A stretch of DNA of 64,000 nucleotides, from positions 120,048 to 184,047 of the forward strand of contig JAHZGC010000005.1 in assembly GCA_019421015.1 (NCBI GenBank), read 5' to 3'. The notes under the pieces are model-generated. The model made no database searches. It had not been told where the DNA came from and saw only the letters and a program-made list of their open reading frames with translations. This document shows positions 27,374 to 36,273 of the stretch, in pieces. The position numbers and the translations under genes were made by a program. Position 1 is the stretch's first letter. Each line of letters starts with the position of its first letter. The DNA is from Coriobacteriaceae bacterium. GTDB lineage: Bacteria; Actinomycetota; Coriobacteriia; Coriobacteriales; UMGS124.

Positions 27374-28507
27374 ATGAAAGACGCATTCGCAATCATCTAC
27401 GCCGACCAGGGCGACGCCCGCCTGCGCGAGCTCATCGAGGTCCGCAGCGTCTCGGCGCTGCCGGTGGGCGGGCGCTACCGCGCCATCGACTTCGTGCTCT
27501 CCAACGTGGCCCGCAGCGGCATCCGCTCGGTGGGCATCATCGCCCAGCGCAACTACAAGTCGCTCATGGACCACCTGGGGTCGGGCAAGGACTGGAACCT
27601 CTCGCGCAAGCAGGGCGGCCTCATGATCCTGCCCCCCTACGACCTGGGCAACGAGAACGGCCTCTACCGTGGCTTCGGCGACGCCCTCTTTGCCAAACGC
27701 GACTTCATCGACCACCAGAAGCAGCCGCTCGCCCTGCTGCTCGGCTCGGGCCGCATCTACCGCCAGGACTACGGTGCCCTGGCCGCCCACCACCGCGAGA
27801 GCGGGGCCGACATCACGCTGCTCTACTCGCGCGACCCCAAGCTGGCGGCCGACGAGCGGCACTCCTTTGGCCTGGACATCGACAAAGAGGGGCGCGTGCG
27901 GGCCGCCGGGGGCGCCAACGCCTGCGAGTGCCACTCGATGGGCGCCTGCCTCATAAGCAAGAACCTGCTGGTGCGCCTCGTTGAGGACGCCTGCGCCGAG
28001 GGGCGTTACGACTTCGGCCGCGACGTGCTGGTCCCCGCCGTCGACCAGCTCAAGGTGGTGGGCGTCGAGCACCGCGGCTACGTGGGGCAACTCGACTCGG
28101 TCAAAGCCTACTTCGACGTAAACATGGACATCGCCAACAGCGCCGAGGTGCGCGCCGACCTCTTTGACCCCGCCTGGGCACCCTACACCAAGGTCATGGA
28201 CGCCGCGCCCGTGCACTTCTCGGCCACCTCGGCGGTGGCCAACTCGATGTTCGGCAACGGCAGCGAGATCCGGGGCACCGTGCGCGACTCGGTGGTGTTC
28301 CGCGGCGTGACCGTGGAGGAGGGCGCCGACGTGGAGCGCTGCATCGTGATGCAGAACAGCGTGCTCGGCCGCGGCTGCCACCTGCGCAACGTGATCGTGG
28401 ACAAGGACGCCGTGGTCGGCGAGGGCGCGCGCATCGTGGGCACCCCCGACAACCCGCAGGTGGTGCGCAAGGGCGCCGTGGTGGACGGGAGGACCCGTGG
28501 TCGCTAA
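27374..28507 (+). CDS. glgD: Glucose-1-phosphate adenylyltransferase, GlgD subunit
   Basis: 377 residues from ATG at 27374 after AGAGGAGA. It resembles GlgC but lacks the GGxGxRL catalytic loop: the N-terminus reads AIIYADQGDARLRELIEVRS, as in GlgD. It keeps SALPVGGRYRAIDFVLSNV and a C-terminal beta-helix (FGNGSEIRGTVRDSVVFRG). In Firmicutes GlgD has little or no activity alone and modulates GlgC; the same is expected here. Its last 11 bases overlap the GTG start of glgA. Confidence 0.93.
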   Translation: MKDAFAIIYADQGDARLRELIEVRSVSALPVGGRYRAIDFVLSNVARSGIRSVGIIAQRNYKSLMDHLGSGKDWNLSRKQGGLMILPPYDLGNENGLYRGFGDALFAKRDFIDHQKQPLALLLGSGRIYRQDYGALAAHHRESGADITLLYSRDPKLAADERHSFGLDIDKEGRVRAAGGANACECHSMGACLISKNLLVRLVEDACAEGRYDFGRDVLVPAVDQLKVVGVEHRGYVGQLDSVKAYFDVNMDIANSAEVRADLFDPAWAPYTKVMDAAPVHFSATSAVANSMFGNGSEIRGTVRDSVVFRGVTVEEGADVERCIVMQNSVLGRGCHLRNVIVDKDAVVGEGARIVGTPDNPQVVRKGAVVDGRTRGR

Positions 28508-29999
28508 CGTCGTTCGATCCGTAGGGGCCCCCACGGCGGTCCAGGCACCCGTAGCCGCAAGGGCACCCCGCCGCAAGGTCCTCATCGCAGCCGCCGAGTG
28601 CGCGCCGCTGGCAAAGTCGGGCGGCCTGGCCGACGTGGTGGGCGCCCTGCCCAAGTACCTGGCGCCCCTGGGCACAGACGCCCGCGTGATCGTGCCGTTC
28701 CACCGCGTCATCAAAGATAAACATCGCCTCCAGACCGAGCACCTCTGCGACTTCTACGTCGATCTTGGCTGGCGCCACCAGTACGTGGGCGTCGAGAAGC
28801 TCATGCTCGACGGCGTGACCTACTACCTCGTGGACAACGAGTTCTACTTTGGCGGCCCCATCTACTGCGGCGGCGAGTTCGAGGCCGAGCAGTACGCGTT
28901 CTTCACGCGCGCCGTGCTCGAGGCGATCCCGCGCCTGGACTTCGATCCCCAGGTGCTGCACTGCAACGACTGGCACACGGCCGCTATGCCGTTCTTGCTC
29001 AAGACCCAGTACGCCGGACAGCCGCAAGGTGGGCTCAAGACCCTGCTCACCCTGCACAACCTGGCCTACCAGGGGTCCTACGACCACGGGCTGCTCCACG
29101 ACCTGCTGGGCATCGGACACGAGTACGCCGGCGTCGACCAGATAGGCCACTTTGGCCAGGACAACCTGCTCAAGGCCGGTATCCGCTACGCCGACGCCGT
29201 GAACACGGTGAGCCCCACCTACGCCCGCGAGATCTGCACCCCCCAGTTCGGAGAAACCCTCGAAGGCGTGCTCGCCGAGCGCGGAAGCGGCCTCACGGGT
29301 ATCCTGAACGGCATCGACACCCAGGTGTGGGACCCCGCCTGCGACGGGCTTCTCCCCCCGGGCGGCACCTACACGGCCTCCGACCTCGCCGGCAAGGCGC
29401 TCTGCAAGGCGGCCCTCCAACGCGAGCTGGGCCTGGACCCGAACCCCGCGGCGCCGCTCATCGTCATGGTGGGGCGCCTCACGCCCCAGAAGGGCATCGA
29501 CCTGGTCGACGCCGCGCTCGACCGCCTCATGGAGCGCGGTGTGCAGCTGGCGATTCTGGGCAGCGGCTACCCCTGCTACGAGGAGTCGTTGAGGGAGGCC
29601 GAAAACCGCTATCCGGGACGCGTGTGCTCCTACATAGGGTATAATGGCGCGCTCTCGCACCGTATGTACGCGGGAGCCGACCTGTTCTTGATGCCATCGG
29701 CCTTTGAGCCCTGCGGCATCTCGCAGATGATCGCCATGCGCTACGGCGCGCTGCCCATTGTGCGCGAGACCGGCGGCCTGCGCGACACCGTGGTGCCCTA
29801 CAACCGCTTCACCGGCGCGGGCACGGGCTTCTCGTTTGCCGACTACAGTGCCGACGTGCTGCTGCAGACTGTGGACCGGGCGCTTGAGGCCTGGCACGAC
29901 GACCCCGTGCGCGAGCGGCTCATCGAGCAGGCCATGGCGGCCGACGTGGGCTTCTCGCCCTGCGCCGCCGCATACCAGAACCTCTACGAAAGGCTGTAG
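28497..29999 (+). CDS. glgA: Glycogen synthase (ADP-glucose type, GT5)
   Basis: 500 residues from GTG at 28497, with GGGAGG just upstream inside glgD. After a ~25-residue N-terminal tail the GT5 opening VLIAAAECAPLAKSGGLADV appears (KxGGL binds ADP-glucose). Also visible are NDWHTAAMPFLLK, GILNGIDTQVWDP, MVGRLTPQKGIDLVDAALD and the C-terminal FEPCGISQMIAMRYGALPIV. It extends alpha-1,4 chains in the cytoplasm. The overlap with glgD and a 7-bp gap to glgP mark a tight operon. Confidence 0.96.
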   Translation: MVANVVRSVGAPTAVQAPVAARAPRRKVLIAAAECAPLAKSGGLADVVGALPKYLAPLGTDARVIVPFHRVIKDKHRLQTEHLCDFYVDLGWRHQYVGVEKLMLDGVTYYLVDNEFYFGGPIYCGGEFEAEQYAFFTRAVLEAIPRLDFDPQVLHCNDWHTAAMPFLLKTQYAGQPQGGLKTLLTLHNLAYQGSYDHGLLHDLLGIGHEYAGVDQIGHFGQDNLLKAGIRYADAVNTVSPTYAREICTPQFGETLEGVLAERGSGLTGILNGIDTQVWDPACDGLLPPGGTYTASDLAGKALCKAALQRELGLDPNPAAPLIVMVGRLTPQKGIDLVDAALDRLMERGVQLAILGSGYPCYEESLREAENRYPGRVCSYIGYNGALSHRMYAGADLFLMPSAFEPCGISQMIAMRYGALPIVRETGGLRDTVVPYNRFTGAGTGFSFADYSADVLLQTVDRALEAWHDDPVRERLIEQAMAADVGFSPCAAAYQNLYERL

Positions 30000-30006
30000 A
30001 CGACCC

Positions 30007-32517
30007 ATGTCCCAGACCCCCGGCTATGTAGACCACCGCAAGCCCCGCAGCTTCGACCCCCAGCAGGCGGCCGAGCTGCGCCGCCGCATCACGGAGCGCG
30101 TGAAGATGGAGTTCGCGAGCACGGTGGAGGAAGCCTCGCCCGACCAGATCTACGAGGCCGTGGGCCTGTGCGTGCGCGACGACATCATGGACCGCTGGAT
30201 CGACGGCCGTGCCGCGTCGCAAAATAACGGCATGAAGTGCGTCATCTACCTCTCGGCGGAGTTCTTGATCGGCCGGGCCCTCACCAACAACATGGTGAAC
30301 CTGGGCACCTACGACGACTACGCGGCCGCGCTGGCCTCCATGGGCCTCAACCTGGCACGCATCGAGGAGCACGAGGCCGACGCGGGTCTAGGCAACGGCG
30401 GCCTAGGCCGGCTTGCGGCCTGCTTCCTCGACTCGCTCTCGACCCTGGACTACCCGGCCATGGGTTGCGGCATCCGCTACGAGTACGGCTTCTTTAGGCA
30501 GCGCATCCACGAGGGGGCCCAGATCGAGGTGCCCGACGACTGGGGCGCCTCGGGCGACATCTGGGAGATCGAGCGGCCCAGTCGCGCCTTCGAGGTGCGC
30601 TTTGGCGGAGACGTGGTGGAGCACTGGGACGAGACCGGCCGCCTCTCGGTGGAGCACCGCAACTACAAGAGCGTCTACGCCGTGCCCTACGACATGCCCA
30701 TCGTGGGTTACGACACCGCGCTGCCGGCGACCTTACGCCTCTGGAGCGCCCGGGCCCCGCACCGCCTCGACCTGGTGCGCTTTAACTCGGGCGACTACGT
30801 GAACGCCACGGCCGAGCGCGAGCTGGCCGAGTCAATCTCGAAGGTGCTCTACCCCGAGGACAACCACGAGCAGGGCAAGAAGCTGCGCCTGCGGCAGTTC
30901 TACTTCCTGGTGAGCGCCACGATGCAGTCCATCGTGAGCTCCCACAAGCGCCGTCACGGTGACCTGCACACCCTGCCCGAGAAGATCTGCGTGCAGATCA
31001 ACGACACCCACCCGGCCCTGGCCATCCCCGAGCTCATCCGCCTGCTCATCGACGAGGAAGGCTTTAGCTGGGAGGAGGCCGTGGACATCGCGGAGCGCAC
31101 CTTTAGCTACACCAACCACACCATCATGCCCGAAGCCCTGGAGCGCTGGGACGCCGCGCTCATGCGCGAGCAGCTGCCCCGCGTCTACCGCATCGTGGAG
31201 ACCATCGACGCGCGGTTCCGCGACCGGTTGTGGCAGGCCTACCCCGGCGACGTGCAGAAGCTCTCGCGCATGGCCATCATCGACGGCGGCAAGGTGCGCA
31301 TGGCCAACCTCTGCGTGCTTTCGTGCGGCCACGTGAACGGCGTGTCGCAGCTCCACGGGCAGATCCTCAAGGACTCGGTGTTCCGCGACTTCTACGCCAA
31401 CGCCCCCCAGAAGTTCTGCGGCATCACCAATGGCATAACCCAGCGGCGTTGGCTCGCCGTGGCCAACCCGCGCCTGGCGGCCCTGGTAGACGACGCCGTG
31501 GGCCCCGGCTTCATGCGCGATTGGCGCAAGATCGCCGAGCTGGAACCCTTTGCGGAGGACCCCGCGTTTAGGGCAGCCTTCGACGAGGTCAAGGCGCTCA
31601 ACAAGGCGTCGTTCAGCGACTGGATGAGAAGGTCGCGCAACACCGCGGTCGACCCCTCCTCGATCATCGACACCCAGGCCAAGCGCCTGCACGAGTACAA
31701 GCGCCAGCTCATGAAGGTGCTCCACATCCTGTGGCTCTACGACGGCATCGTGGAGGGGCGCATAACCGACTACCCCAAGACGACGTTCGTCTTTGCAGCC
31801 AAGGCGGCGCCGGGCTACGCGCGGGCCAAGCAGGTCATTCGGCTTATCAACGCCGTGGCGCGCCTGGTGGAGGCCAACCCCCTGACCCGCAACGTTATCC
31901 CCGTGGTGTTCTTCGAGAACTACGACGTGTCGGGCGCCCAGCGGCTCATCCCGGCCACCGACCTCTCGGAGCAGATCTCAACGGCGGGGCGCGAGGCTAG
32001 CGGCACCGGCAACATGAAGTTCATGCTGAACGGTGCCCTGACCCTGGGCACCATGGACGGTGCCAACGTCGAGATGGCCCAGGCCGTGGGGACGGACAAC
32101 ATCTTTATCTTTGGCGCCATGGTGGAGGAGCTGCGGGCGCTGGAGGCGAGCGGGGCGTACCGGCCCGGCGAGGTGGCCGCGGCCGACCCGGCGCTCTGGC
32201 GCGCCCTGCAGCACCTGGTCGACGGCAGCCTGGCCGGCGGTGCGGAGAGCGGGGACTTCGCCGACCTCTACCGTGCGCTCGTACCCTCCGACAACGGCGG
32301 CTGGGGCGACCCCTACTACGTGCTCCACGACTTCGCCGCCTACGCCGCGCGCCACCGCGACGCCGTGGAGACCTACGCCGACCGCGGCCGCTGGGTGAGA
32401 AGCGCCGTGATCAACACCGCCAAGGCCGGGTTCTTCTCGAGCGACCGCACCATCGAGGACTACAACCGCGCGATATGGCACCTGGAGCCGGTGCGCCGGC
32501 GGGAAGGCGGGGCGTAG
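30007..32517 (+). CDS. glgP: Glycogen/maltodextrin phosphorylase
   Basis: 836 residues from ATG at 30007. GT35 hallmarks: KCVIYLSAEFLIGRAL, GLGNGGLGRLAACFLDSL, NDTHPALAIPELIRLL, TNHTIMPEALERW, and the pyridoxal-phosphate site EASGTGNMKFMLNGALTLGT with the lysine. It releases glucose-1-phosphate from chain ends, so synthesis and breakdown genes share one operon. A ribosome site AAAGG lies 13 bp upstream, within the end of glgA. Confidence 0.96.
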   Translation: MSQTPGYVDHRKPRSFDPQQAAELRRRITERVKMEFASTVEEASPDQIYEAVGLCVRDDIMDRWIDGRAASQNNGMKCVIYLSAEFLIGRALTNNMVNLGTYDDYAAALASMGLNLARIEEHEADAGLGNGGLGRLAACFLDSLSTLDYPAMGCGIRYEYGFFRQRIHEGAQIEVPDDWGASGDIWEIERPSRAFEVRFGGDVVEHWDETGRLSVEHRNYKSVYAVPYDMPIVGYDTALPATLRLWSARAPHRLDLVRFNSGDYVNATAERELAESISKVLYPEDNHEQGKKLRLRQFYFLVSATMQSIVSSHKRRHGDLHTLPEKICVQINDTHPALAIPELIRLLIDEEGFSWEEAVDIAERTFSYTNHTIMPEALERWDAALMREQLPRVYRIVETIDARFRDRLWQAYPGDVQKLSRMAIIDGGKVRMANLCVLSCGHVNGVSQLHGQILKDSVFRDFYANAPQKFCGITNGITQRRWLAVANPRLAALVDDAVGPGFMRDWRKIAELEPFAEDPAFRAAFDEVKALNKASFSDWMRRSRNTAVDPSSIIDTQAKRLHEYKRQLMKVLHILWLYDGIVEGRITDYPKTTFVFAAKAAPGYARAKQVIRLINAVARLVEANPLTRNVIPVVFFENYDVSGAQRLIPATDLSEQISTAGREASGTGNMKFMLNGALTLGTMDGANVEMAQAVGTDNIFIFGAMVEELRALEASGAYRPGEVAAADPALWRALQHLVDGSLAGGAESGDFADLYRALVPSDNGGWGDPYYVLHDFAAYAARHRDAVETYADRGRWVRSAVINTAKAGFFSSDRTIEDYNRAIWHLEPVRRREGGA

Positions 32518-32533
32518 GGGGATGAGAGGAGCA

Positions 32534-32578
32534 GCGGTCCCACCGGTCGCGCAAATCGCCCCCATCCGGCGGGACCGC
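32534..32578. terminator. Terminator-like hairpin between glgP and a convergent gene
   Basis: GCGGTCCCACCGG (from 32534) pairs with CCGGCGGGACCGC (to 32578) with one mismatch. It is the only structure in the 77-bp gap and may serve both strands. Confidence 0.6.
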
Positions 32579-32594
32579 GTTCTCTAGAACCGCT

Positions 32595-33521
32595 TTAAGC
32601 CGCTGCGATCTGACGAACCTCTTCGAGAGACAGGCCAGTCGCAGCGGCGATCTGCTCGAGGGTGAGAAGTCCCGAAGCCACAAGATTCTCGGCAATAGAC
32701 CGCTCGGCTTCGCTACGACCCTCGCGCATACCTTCGAGATGCCCCTCGAGCATACCCTTCCGCATGTAGGTCGCGGCGGCCTCGGTGGAGGCCTCGAGAC
32801 GTGCCTGTGCTATCTCCTTGTCGATTTCCGGGGCCATGATTTCTCGCAGCGTCATCATCATCGCTTCGTCCTCTCTCTTAAGGCGCAGCAACGCCTCGCT
32901 ATTTGCCCGCACAACCACCTCGAGCGCCGCGTCAGCAAGCGGGCGCAACTCCGTATCGTCCAACATACCCGCCGCCTCAAGCAGGCGACGCAGCTGGGCC
33001 TCGGGTACGCCCGTGCCCAAACTTGCCAACCACAGGTTCTCGTCCGGGTCGATCTCGGCCGTGACCACCAGTCTGACAGGAAATATCAATCCAGACATGT
33101 CATATATTCCCGCCTCGGTCTCAGCGACTGCAAAACCGGCCTTTTCCACATCGTGCAGGAGTCCCATCGGCTTGGCGCGGCGCACCAAGGTGAGGGTCAC
33201 ATCGTCATGGGACACGGGCCCCAGGCTCGTGCCATACGCCTTGTACAGGCAGCCGTAAGCAACTACCTTGAACAGGTCGTTCAGGGTAAGTGCGTCGTTC
33301 TCGGACTTGAACTCCATCAAATTATGACCGCGAAACGCCGAGGCGTACCCGCGCTCGATGAAAAGCGCCGGGTCCTTGCGCACCACCACAAGGTCGATGC
33401 GCAGCGGCATCAGGTTAAGCTCGTGCTCGGTTTCGTATTCCAACTGGCCACCGTACCGGCCAAGGTCGATCTGCACCACACTTGCAAATGCGGGATGCCA
33501 CGCTATGCGTTCTTTGGCCAT
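32595..33521 (-). CDS. Rpn-like PD-(D/E)XK nuclease-fold protein
   Basis: 308 residues from ATG at 33521 (AGGGAAGGGG upstream). The first half has a PD-(D/E)XK pattern: LRIDLVVVRKDP (Asp) and GHNLMEFKSENDALTL (Glu-x-Lys). The second half is helical and charged (EIAQARLEASTEAAATYMRKGMLEG split by Glu/Arg repeats), and the C-terminus has a short LTLEQIAAATGLSLEEVRQI helix-turn-helix-like tail. Similar proteins are common in gut anaerobes and are related to the Rpn/YhgA recombination-promoting family; the true role is unknown. It sits alone inside the glycogen block, convergent with glgP. Confidence 0.65.
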   Translation of the reverse strand: MAKERIAWHPAFASVVQIDLGRYGGQLEYETEHELNLMPLRIDLVVVRKDPALFIERGYASAFRGHNLMEFKSENDALTLNDLFKVVAYGCLYKAYGTSLGPVSHDDVTLTLVRRAKPMGLLHDVEKAGFAVAETEAGIYDMSGLIFPVRLVVTAEIDPDENLWLASLGTGVPEAQLRRLLEAAGMLDDTELRPLADAALEVVVRANSEALLRLKREDEAMMMTLREIMAPEIDKEIAQARLEASTEAAATYMRKGMLEGHLEGMREGRSEAERSIAENLVASGLLTLEQIAAATGLSLEEVRQIAAA

Positions 33522-33633
33522 GGGACCCCTTCCCTCGATATGGCCCATACTATCACGGGTATGGCCGCCGTCGAAACCGGTACCATTTGAGACATCGAAT
33601 CGTTCGAGAAGGAACATCGGCCCAAGGACCGCC

Positions 33634-35841
33634 ATGGACACATCGCTCGACCCCATAGCTCGCTGCGTCGGCCACGATCCGGCGCGGGAGTCCGACCGCA
33701 CGCCCCTGGGCGCCGTGCCGGCAGGCACGTCGGTCGAGATGGCGCTCAACGTGCTGGGCGACGCCCGTACGCGTGTGCACCGCGTGGAGCTCGAGGTAGC
33801 CGGCGCCGCCTGGGTGCTCACCGGGGCAGGCACCTCGGGCGCGCAGGTACACACGCTGTGGGCAGCGGAGAAGCCCGGGGTGTCGATGGGTTCTCCGCTG
33901 GCCGGCGTCTCGGCCGCCTGCCCCACGCGCGTCGCGGGCCGCATAGACACCGCCGGCGAGCCCCGGGTGCTTCTCTACCGCTTCTGGGTGGAGCTCGCCG
34001 ACGGAACCCGCGCCGTCTGCGTCCCCGACCCCGCAGGGCGCGCCACCGGCAGCTGGCTCCATTCCGCCGGCCATGCCGCTGCGCGCGACCCGCTGCCCTG
34101 GTTTCGGTTGACCGTCTACACCCCGGACTTCTGTACCCCTGCCTGGATGCACGGCGCAATCATGTACCAGGTGTTTCCCGACCGGTTCGCGCCCGGCGAC
34201 CCCGCCCGCACGGCCGCCGGCATCCGCGCCCACGAGCAGGCCGGCCGTCCCGTGCGGCTGCACACCAACTGGGACGAACCGGCCGACTGGGAGGGCGGCG
34301 ACCTGCCCCTGGACCACCCCGACGCCTACGACCCGGTGGACTTCTTTGGCGGAACGCTCGCGGGCATCGAGGGGCGTCTCCCCTACCTGGCCGAGCTGGG
34401 GGTGGGCGCGCTCTACCTGAACCCCGTCTTCGAGGCACGGTCGAACCACCGCTACGACACGGCAAGCTACGAGCGCATAGACCCGCTGCTGGGTACCGCC
34501 GAGGACTTCGAGCGGCTCTGCGTCCGGGCGGAAGAGCTGGGCATCCGCGTGGTGCTCGACGCGGTGCTCTCGCACACGGGGGCGAGCTCGGTGTACTTCG
34601 ACGGGCCTCAGGGGGCGCTCACAGGCGAGGCATCCCCCTACCGGAGCTGGTACGACTTCGAGCACCCCTGCGCGTTCGCGCCCTATCGGTGCTGGTGGGG
34701 GCACAAGAGCCTGCCCGAGGTGGACGAGCGCGACCCCGGCTGGCAGCGGTATATGTTTGGGGAGAAGGGCGGCTCGGAGACGACCGCGTTCGGCAGCGCC
34801 GCGACGTCTGCGATCGATGATGCCGCGGCCCCAGCGCACGCCAAAGCCCCTGAGGCCGCTGCCGGCATCCTGCCCGCGTGGCTCGCCCGCGGGGCGGCCG
34901 GCTACCGGCTCGACGTGGCCGACGAGCTGCCCGACGATGTGCTCGCCCGGGTGCGCACCTGCGTCAAGGCCGCGCGACCCGACGCCTGCGTCATCGGCGA
35001 GGTGTGGGAGGACCCCTGCCTCAAGGTGAGCTACGGCGAGCTGCGCACCTACGGCCTGGGCGGCTCGCTCGACACGGTGATGAACTACGCGCTGCGCGAC
35101 GCCCTGCTGGGGTTCGCCCTGGGGCGCCTCGACGCCTACCAGCTGGCCGCCGTTCTCAAAAGCCAGCGGCTCAACTACCCCGCGCCGCTCTACGGCAGCC
35201 TCATGAACCTGCTGGGCTCCCACGACGTGGAGCGCCTGCGCTCGGTGCTCGCGCTGGGCCGAGAGCTCAAGGGCTGCTCCCGCGCCGAGCAGGCCACGCT
35301 GGTCGCGGCCATCACGCCCGAGCAGGACGCGCGTGGCGCCGAGCTGCAGACCATGCTGGTAACCTTCGTGTACGGCCTGCCGGGCATGCCTTGCGTGTAC
35401 TACGGCGACGAGCTGGGCATGCAGGGCGGGGCCGATCCCTTTAACCGGCAGACGTTCCCCTGCAACTGCACTGCCCGACGCGACTGCGGAGCAGACCTCA
35501 CGGGACTCTACCGGAAGCTGGGGGCGATGCGCCGCAGCTCACCCGCGCTGCGGGGCGACGCCGCGGGGTTCGTCGCGCTGGATTCCGACGTGTTGGTGGC
35601 CCTGCGGCCGCCCATAGACGGCGATCCGGGTGCACTCGTAGCGATAAACCGGGGGGAGAAGCCCTGGGAGGGCCTGGTAGACCTCCTGGCCGACGGCAGT
35701 GGCCTCACCGGGGAGGAACAGGCAGCGCTGGCAGCCGTGGGACCGAGCCCGGGGCTGGCGGCACTGCGGGTTCCAGGGCGGAGCACAACAGTCACGCAAG
35801 TAAAAGGCGACCCTCGCCCGGGCGGTTACGCAAGCTGTTGA
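33634..35841 (+). CDS. GH13 alpha-glycosidase (neopullulanase/pullulanase-like)
   Basis: 735 residues from ATG at 33634 (AAGGA upstream). An N-terminal beta-domain (~1-170) precedes the GH13 barrel: GAIMYQVFPDRFAPGDP, ALYLNPVFEARSNHRYDTAS, VVLDAVLSHTGASSVYFD, nucleophile Asp in GYRLDVADELPDDV, Glu in CVIGEVWEDP, Asp in LGSHDVERLRS. It probably debranches or cuts glycogen-derived maltodextrins. No signal peptide is seen, so it acts in the cytoplasm. About 80 codons in, the DNA has a near-perfect 13-bp inverted repeat (33863-33900). Confidence 0.88.
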   Translation: MDTSLDPIARCVGHDPARESDRTPLGAVPAGTSVEMALNVLGDARTRVHRVELEVAGAAWVLTGAGTSGAQVHTLWAAEKPGVSMGSPLAGVSAACPTRVAGRIDTAGEPRVLLYRFWVELADGTRAVCVPDPAGRATGSWLHSAGHAAARDPLPWFRLTVYTPDFCTPAWMHGAIMYQVFPDRFAPGDPARTAAGIRAHEQAGRPVRLHTNWDEPADWEGGDLPLDHPDAYDPVDFFGGTLAGIEGRLPYLAELGVGALYLNPVFEARSNHRYDTASYERIDPLLGTAEDFERLCVRAEELGIRVVLDAVLSHTGASSVYFDGPQGALTGEASPYRSWYDFEHPCAFAPYRCWWGHKSLPEVDERDPGWQRYMFGEKGGSETTAFGSAATSAIDDAAAPAHAKAPEAAAGILPAWLARGAAGYRLDVADELPDDVLARVRTCVKAARPDACVIGEVWEDPCLKVSYGELRTYGLGGSLDTVMNYALRDALLGFALGRLDAYQLAAVLKSQRLNYPAPLYGSLMNLLGSHDVERLRSVLALGRELKGCSRAEQATLVAAITPEQDARGAELQTMLVTFVYGLPGMPCVYYGDELGMQGGADPFNRQTFPCNCTARRDCGADLTGLYRKLGAMRRSSPALRGDAAGFVALDSDVLVALRPPIDGDPGALVAINRGEKPWEGLVDLLADGSGLTGEEQAALAAVGPSPGLAALRVPGRSTTVTQVKGDPRPGGYASC

Positions 35842-35887
35842 ACGGCCACACGGGCCACCCAACCGGCCGCACGGGACTTCCGTGGGC

Positions 35888-36098
35888 TGGCACCAAACGC
35901 ACGTTTTGTAAGCCCCGAGCGGGCCGTAGAACACCGAATCCGGGTTTTGTAAGCTCCATCGCACGCAAACCTGCGGTTTTAGCCATCCTGAATTACAAAA
36001 CAAACAATTGGTGCCAAATTTAGGAATGCAGGATTACAGGACTCGCATTCGGTGCCACCGACCCCTGGGCGCAATTGCATAACGGCGATTCGGTGCCA
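35888..36098. repeat. 41-bp periodic repeat array, forward then inverted units
   Basis: Five units of the form CACC-RAWN-N4-GTTNTGYAA are present. Two are forward: CACC at 35891 and 35932, GTTTTGTAAGC at 35903 and 35944. Three are inverted: TTACAAAAC at 35993, TTACAGGAC at 36034, TTGCATAAC at 36075, with GGTG at 36010, 36051 and 36092. All spacings within each set are exactly 41 bp. The array lies in the 432-bp gap between convergent genes; there is no ORF in it. Confidence 0.8.
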
Positions 36099-36273
36099 TC
36101 CCCTACGCCCCCACCATTCCCCTATGCCCTCCACCACCGCTGCGCGCACCAAAAGGCGCGGGTCCTCCCCCAAGGACCCGCGCCTTTCCTTTCTTACCGG
36201 CTATCGTTTCGGCCGGGCACCCATTCCCCGCGGCACGGCCGTCATCCCCCAGCTGCCCCCGCGCTGCGCTGCC

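Noticed and set aside
35888..36098. 41-bp array as a CRISPR
   Set aside because: Period too short, repeats only ~20 bp and imperfect, two orientations, no cas genes.
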